The notes beneath the pieces are model-generated. The model saw only the letters and a list, made by a program, of their open reading frames with translations, ran no database searches and was not told the origin of the DNA. The position numbers and the translations under genes were made by a program. DNA of 61,220 nucleotides from CAYMAI01 sp964388445 (GTDB lineage Bacteria > 4484-113 > JAGGVC01): assembly GCA_964388445.1 (NCBI GenBank), contig CAYMAI010000011.1:1-61220 (forward strand), given 5' to 3'. This document shows positions 60,885 through 61,220 of this stretch, piece by piece (the first letter of the stretch is position 1; the number at the start of each line of letters is the position of its first letter).

Positions 60885-61220
60885 ATGAATAGCAAGACGA
60901 TTTTTTACTTTGTTTTCTCTACAACGTTGTTTTTGATAATTATGTCAGTCTCAGGTTGCGGGGGAAAGCGAAACGCGGCGCGTCCCGAAGGCGCGGACTT
61001 CGGCTTGCCCGCCGGAAATCTCGCTTCGCAGAGAGATCAGGCGGTTCAACCTCAAACCGGCGGCGTTTCCCAAAACCAGTTTCCGTCGGCGCTGCCGGTT
61101 GACGGCGTGCAGCCGTGGGAAAAGGTTGACTCAAACGGCTTTGTCATTCCGGTGGGCGGAAGCAGAAGCGGCGGCGGCGAAAAATCCGCAAGCGCCATCA
61201 ACTTGAATACGGATTTCACG
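60885..61220 (+). CDS. Lipoprotein, N-terminal part (cut by right edge)
   Basis: An open frame from the ATG at 60885 to the right edge, at least 112 residues. A hydrophobic signal (about 5-24) ends in the lipobox V-S-G-C with Cys25, followed by a Gly- and Lys-containing linker and then Gln/Pro/Gly-rich polar sequence. GGGAAGTG lies upstream. Function not predictable from this part. Confidence 0.65.
   Translation, partial: MNSKTIFYFVFSTTLFLIIMSVSGCGGKRNAARPEGADFGLPAGNLASQRDQAVQPQTGGVSQNQFPSALPVDGVQPWEKVDSNGFVIPVGGSRSGGGEKSASAINLNTDFT

Overview
The window looks like part of the chromosome of an uncultivated, probably Gram-negative (diderm) bacterium. Most genes are moderately GC-rich and follow clear Shine-Dalgarno sequences. 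There are several lipobox lipoproteins and Sec signal peptides, an LptB-type ATPase, a flavin-dependent thymidylate synthase (ThyX) and an HspR-controlled dnaK operon. I cannot name the phylum from sequence alone. I see no rRNA or tRNA genes.

Bases 1-22,600 form a conflict and defence island. On the minus strand lies a 2,168-residue RHS/YD-repeat polymorphic toxin (1912-8418) with an AT-rich, Cys-rich C-terminal tip. A small membrane protein follows as its probable immunity partner (1505-1903), then a displaced 'orphan' copy of the RHS core (1-1506) that runs off the left edge. Next come a TIR-like protein and a Pro-rich protein (minus strand), diverging from a tightly overlapped CBASS operon (10150-12772): a small Cys-cluster protein, a CapV-type patatin phospholipase, and a CD-NTase fused to an AGS-C sensor domain. 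Then comes a complete type I-E Cascade and adaptation set (13204-19495) with no cas3. Its Cas5 carries a C-terminal HNH nuclease domain, so this is a Cas5-HNH interference variant. A CRISPR array of 28 units on an exact 61-base period follows only 18 bases after cas2. A PD-(D/E)XK nuclease-like gene and a small XRE regulator close the island.

Bases 22,600-35,800 are mostly envelope and signalling genes. They are a secreted tricorn-like protease, a small secreted Cys protein, a three-gene two-component cluster (membrane histidine kinase, single-domain receiver, hybrid kinase), an Rrf2 regulator, an exported protein pair with a CsgG-like member, and an exported right-handed beta-helix protein.

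Bases 35,800-39,000 form a second small accessory patch. It holds a three-gene HigB-HigA-SecB-like toxin-antitoxin-chaperone module and an isolated phage terminase pair with no other phage genes.

Bases 39,000-61,220 are more ordinary. They contain a dockerin/PKD/beta-propeller lipoprotein; the heat-shock operon dnaK-hsp20-grpE-dnaJ-hspR behind a near-perfect sigma-70 promoter; a lipoprotein with two retropepsin-like DTG motifs; an HK/OmpR-type regulator pair; an NHL-repeat protein; and a tandem pair of DUF4139 proteins whose mature parts are almost identical in DNA although their signal peptides are unrelated. After these come a lone 5'-nucleotidase C-terminal domain protein, thyX, an M42 aminopeptidase, a hypothetical protein, lptB, a CYTH-domain protein and the start of a lipoprotein cut by the right edge.
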